Assembly (NCBI GenBank): GCA_963836005.1 | Contig: CAWIHS010000002.1 | Coordinates: forward strand, 1,126,765 to 1,190,764 | Source of the DNA: CAWIHS01 sp963836005 | GTDB taxonomy: Bacteria > Pseudomonadota > Gammaproteobacteria > GRL18 | DNA length: 64,000 bases | Direction: 5' to 3' | Shown here: piece by piece, positions 61,980 to 64,000 of the stretch | Layout of the letters: each line of letters starts with the position of its first letter | Position numbering within the stretch: the first letter of the stretch is position 1 | The notes under the pieces: model-generated | Seen by the model: only the letters and a program-made list of their open reading frames with translations | What the model was told of the DNA's origin: nothing | Databases searched by the model: none | Position numbers and translations under genes: made by a program

Positions 61980-62250
61980 TTCTCAAGTGCTTTCATAGCT
62001 CCTTCCCCATTTAAGGGGGAAGGTTGGGATGGGGGTAAAATAAATAACTCCTCTCCCTAAAAGGATAGATCCAGGGTTTGAGATGAATGTGCGATATATT
62101 TTATTTGTTACTGATCCCATTTATTCTTAGGATGCTTCTTTTATGGGCAAAAAAGCCCGTTTAAGAGGTAATAACAAGGTTTAATCGAGATGGATTGTAT
62201 AGTAATCAAGGTATTACGCAGGTCCGAACCCAGTGTTTTATAGACCCCAG
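61980..62250 (+). repeat. Degenerate array core (copy 16) and element E2, copy 4
   Basis: CTCCTTCCCCATTTAAGGGG and GGTTGGGATGGGGGTAA, followed by the E2 sequence with more changes than the other three copies. It marks the right edge of the array. Confidence 0.75.
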
Positions 62251-62251
62251 T

Positions 62252-62404
62252 GTTTATATCCTCACTTCTGTTGGTATAGAAGCCAAGACACTTCTATCAT
62301 TGATGTTTTTACATAGAAAAATAGGAGAATGTGAAGCTATTAAAAGTGAAATAGAACAATTAAAAAGTGAACTGGTATCATACGAAGCGGATAAGTCCAC
62401 ATGA
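62252..62404 (+). pseudogene. C-terminal remnant with a coiled coil
   Basis: An open frame without a true start reads ILTSVGIEAKTLLSLMFLHR followed by EAIKSEIEQLKSELVSYE and stops at TGA 62402. Helical and coiled-coil in pattern; its 5' part is replaced by repeat E2. Parent gene not recognised. It lies 36 bp before the flippase gene. Confidence 0.35.
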
Positions 62405-62440
62405 AAATTATGATAACCTAACACAGGAATATGATAACAC

Positions 62441-63737
62441 GTGGATAACAGCAAAAGCTTTCGCCAACAACTGGTCAAAAGCTTCATGGGAATTGGCGCA
62501 ATGTTCGCACTCTCTATCCCTGTCAGTTTTCTAACTAACATTGTTTTGGCACGTACACTTGGACCTGATTCGTTCGGCCAATATTCTTTTTGTTATGGCA
62601 TTGCTGGCAATGCTCGTCCTGCCTGTAGCTGGTGGTCTGCCACAATTACTGACTCGAGAGGTGGCAATATTTACTCATGCTAGTGAATGGTCGCTCTATC
62701 GTGGCGTAGTACGCGCAGCACACATTTGGGTGTTGCTGGTGGCATTGTTCGTAATAGCTGCTTATATTATCACTGGCCCGATAGTAGGTCTGCTCCCCAA
62801 TGATGGTAAGTGGGCCTTGCTTGGAATTGTAATTTTGTTAGTACCATTGCAGGGACTGAATGCTATTCGGAAAGGAGCGCTTAAGGGCTTGGGCTTTCCA
62901 GCCTTTGCTGAAATGCCGACAATAATTATTCAACCTGTCTTGTTATTGGTAGCACTGGCTACCTTGGCTACCCGTGATGTGTTAACGGCACATAGCGCTT
63001 TATGGGCACAGGTTTGTATCGCTGCAGTTACATTCATTTTAGCCAGTATTCTTTTTTTCGCCATATTCCAAAAAGGGGCAAAATGTTATAACAAACCAGC
63101 TTATAAATCTAAGGCTTGGCTGCTGGCATTGTTGCCGTTGGCACTTATCAGTCTGGTAGGCACTTTTAATGCTCAGATAGGCATTTTGCTATTGGGATTA
63201 CTTGGTAAAGATGAAGCCATAGCGGCCCTGCGGGTAGGTGAAAGTGGAGCGAAGTTTGTGTCACTTTCACTGGGATTAGCAAATATGGTGATATCGCCTT
63301 ACATTGTTAAAATCTACCGTGATGGTAATTCTGAGAAGTTGCAAGAGTTATCGCGTCATTCTGCACGCGGTATTTTCTTAATTGCTCTTACCATTGGTTT
63401 GATACGTATTATTTTTGGAAAGCCTTTATTACAATTGGCCTTTGGCTCAGTCTATGTCGATACAGCATATATACCCATGGTTATTCTAGTGTTTGGCCAT
63501 TTGTTTAATGTCGCTTTAGGCTCAGTGGGGATTTTGTTAATTATGAGCGGGCATGAAAGAATAACCCTGTGGGGACAATTCGCAGGACTAAGTGCAACTA
63601 TAATATTGATGGCAATACTGGTGCCGCTTTATGAAGCTGTTGGTGCCGCTATATCAATCACGAGCGCCGTTATCTGGAATAGTGTGTTGGGATATGCAGT
63701 ATTTAAATATTTGAGGATAAGGCCGGGTATTTTATGA
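62441..63737 (+). pseudogene. Wzx-type polysaccharide flippase, split by a one-base frameshift
   Basis: GTG 62441 begins DNSKSFRQQLVKSFMGIGAM and runs LARTLGPDSFGQYSF, the standard N-terminus of O-antigen flippases. At the five-T run 62587-62591 the frame shifts; without one T it continues as VMALLAMLVLPVAGGLPQLL and onward for twelve or so helices (ALLGIVILLVPLQGLNAIRK; GESGAKFVSLSLGLANMVIS) to TGA 63735. The joined product would be about 431 residues, the normal length. Either inactivated or a homopolymer sequencing error. It overlaps the sulfotransferase start (ATGA). Confidence 0.8.
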
Positions 63738-64000
63738 TAATTGATGATAATCACAAATTTGCATTTGTACATATACCCAAGTGTGCAGGTACATCAGTTC
63801 GCAAGTCGCTTGAAAAGTTTGATACCACAAAAAATAAATTCAATACTTACATGGGGGTACACCCTGATCTAGGTCGTATAGATTTGGGACACATTCCATT
63901 ATCAATACTTCGCAAACATTATGCTACCGATTATGAAAAAATATGCCACTACCATACAGTAACAGTGTTACGTGATCCATATCAACGATTTTCATCTTCA
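63734..64000 (+). CDS. Sulfotransferase-family protein, partial
   Basis: 89 codons before the window edge. FAFVHIPKCAGTSVRKSLEK is the 5'-phosphosulfate-binding loop of the carbohydrate sulfotransferase family (HIPKxAGTS), and VTVLRDPYQRFSS the 3'-phosphate motif (LRDPxxRxxS). It probably transfers sulfate from PAPS to a surface glycan. ATG 63734 overlaps the flippase stop by four bases, so the two are cotranslated. Confidence 0.88.
   Translation, partial: MIIDDNHKFAFVHIPKCAGTSVRKSLEKFDTTKNKFNTYMGVHPDLGRIDLGHIPLSILRKHYATDYEKICHYHTVTVLRDPYQRFSSS

Noticed and set aside
51900..62000. Classical integron cassette array
   Set aside because: No GTTRRRY-type attC ends and no tyrosine recombinase gene were seen. 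Cassettes also lie in both orientations and each has its own promoter.
52700..62050. CRISPR array
   Set aside because: The repeats are about 156 bp with a hairpin core, and the intervals are either tandem units or whole toxin-antitoxin genes. No 25-40 bp spacers and no cas genes.

Overview
The window looks like part of a gammaproteobacterial chromosome of moderate to low G+C. It has RapA, a complete rml (dTDP-rhamnose) operon, an aryl-polyene-type type II PKS cluster, YihY/BrkB, a LoiP-like M48 lipoprotein and a 7TMR-DISM GGDEF protein. No rRNA, tRNA or core ribosomal genes are present, so genus cannot be fixed from this sequence.

Layout. 1-6.7 kb holds a DUF389 membrane protein coupled to a periplasmic-binding lipoprotein (cut by the edge), a DUF429 protein, debris of a type I restriction gene and of an IS3-family element, YihY, and a frameshifted exported protein. 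7.1-19.6 kb is a compact aryl polyene pigment cluster. One long overlapping run carries ACP, membrane protein, acyl-ACP ligase, dehydratase, acyltransferase, LolA-like carrier, MMPL exporter, ketosynthase, chain-length-factor-like protein and methyltransferase. A second run carries dehydratase, ketoreductase and glycosyltransferase. 19.9-37.1 kb is mixed housekeeping: MsrA, an M1-peptidase/ChaN/PDZ fusion, a soluble Cache protein, a beta-propeller/DUF4214 secreted protein, a thioredoxin-TolC-adaptor operon, a DHH phosphoesterase, a Sel1-SLT transglycosylase, an M48 protease and an EamA transporter. 37.9-46.5 kb has rapA, a Pro-rich repeat protein, an unknown gene and a GGDEF protein. 46.9-50.3 kb is rmlBACD.

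From 50.5 to 62 kb the sequence changes character. Two paralogous WecA/MraY-type sugar-phosphate transferase genes, the first having lost its signature acidic residues, bracket about 9 kb holding seven type II toxin-antitoxin pairs (five PIN/VapC, one MazF, one GNAT). Each pair has its own TTGAC-type promoter. The pairs are separated by about 16 copies of a roughly 156-bp repeat and four copies of a roughly 220-bp repeat. Most are edged by short inverted GCGCAAAG / CTTTGCGC motifs. After the array, surface-polysaccharide genes resume with a frameshifted Wzx-type flippase and a partial sulfotransferase.

The chromosome is also peppered with two families of small non-autonomous inverted-repeat elements, with ends GTAACTTCTCAATAAGTCC and GTAACTATTCAGCG. 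Several still show 8-bp target duplications that can be read directly. One sits just upstream of rapA, one inside the pigment cluster, one upstream of rml, and some supply stop codons to neighbouring genes. The most unusual structure is the repeat-partitioned toxin-antitoxin array between the two wecA-like paralogues. No recombinase for it is visible in the window.
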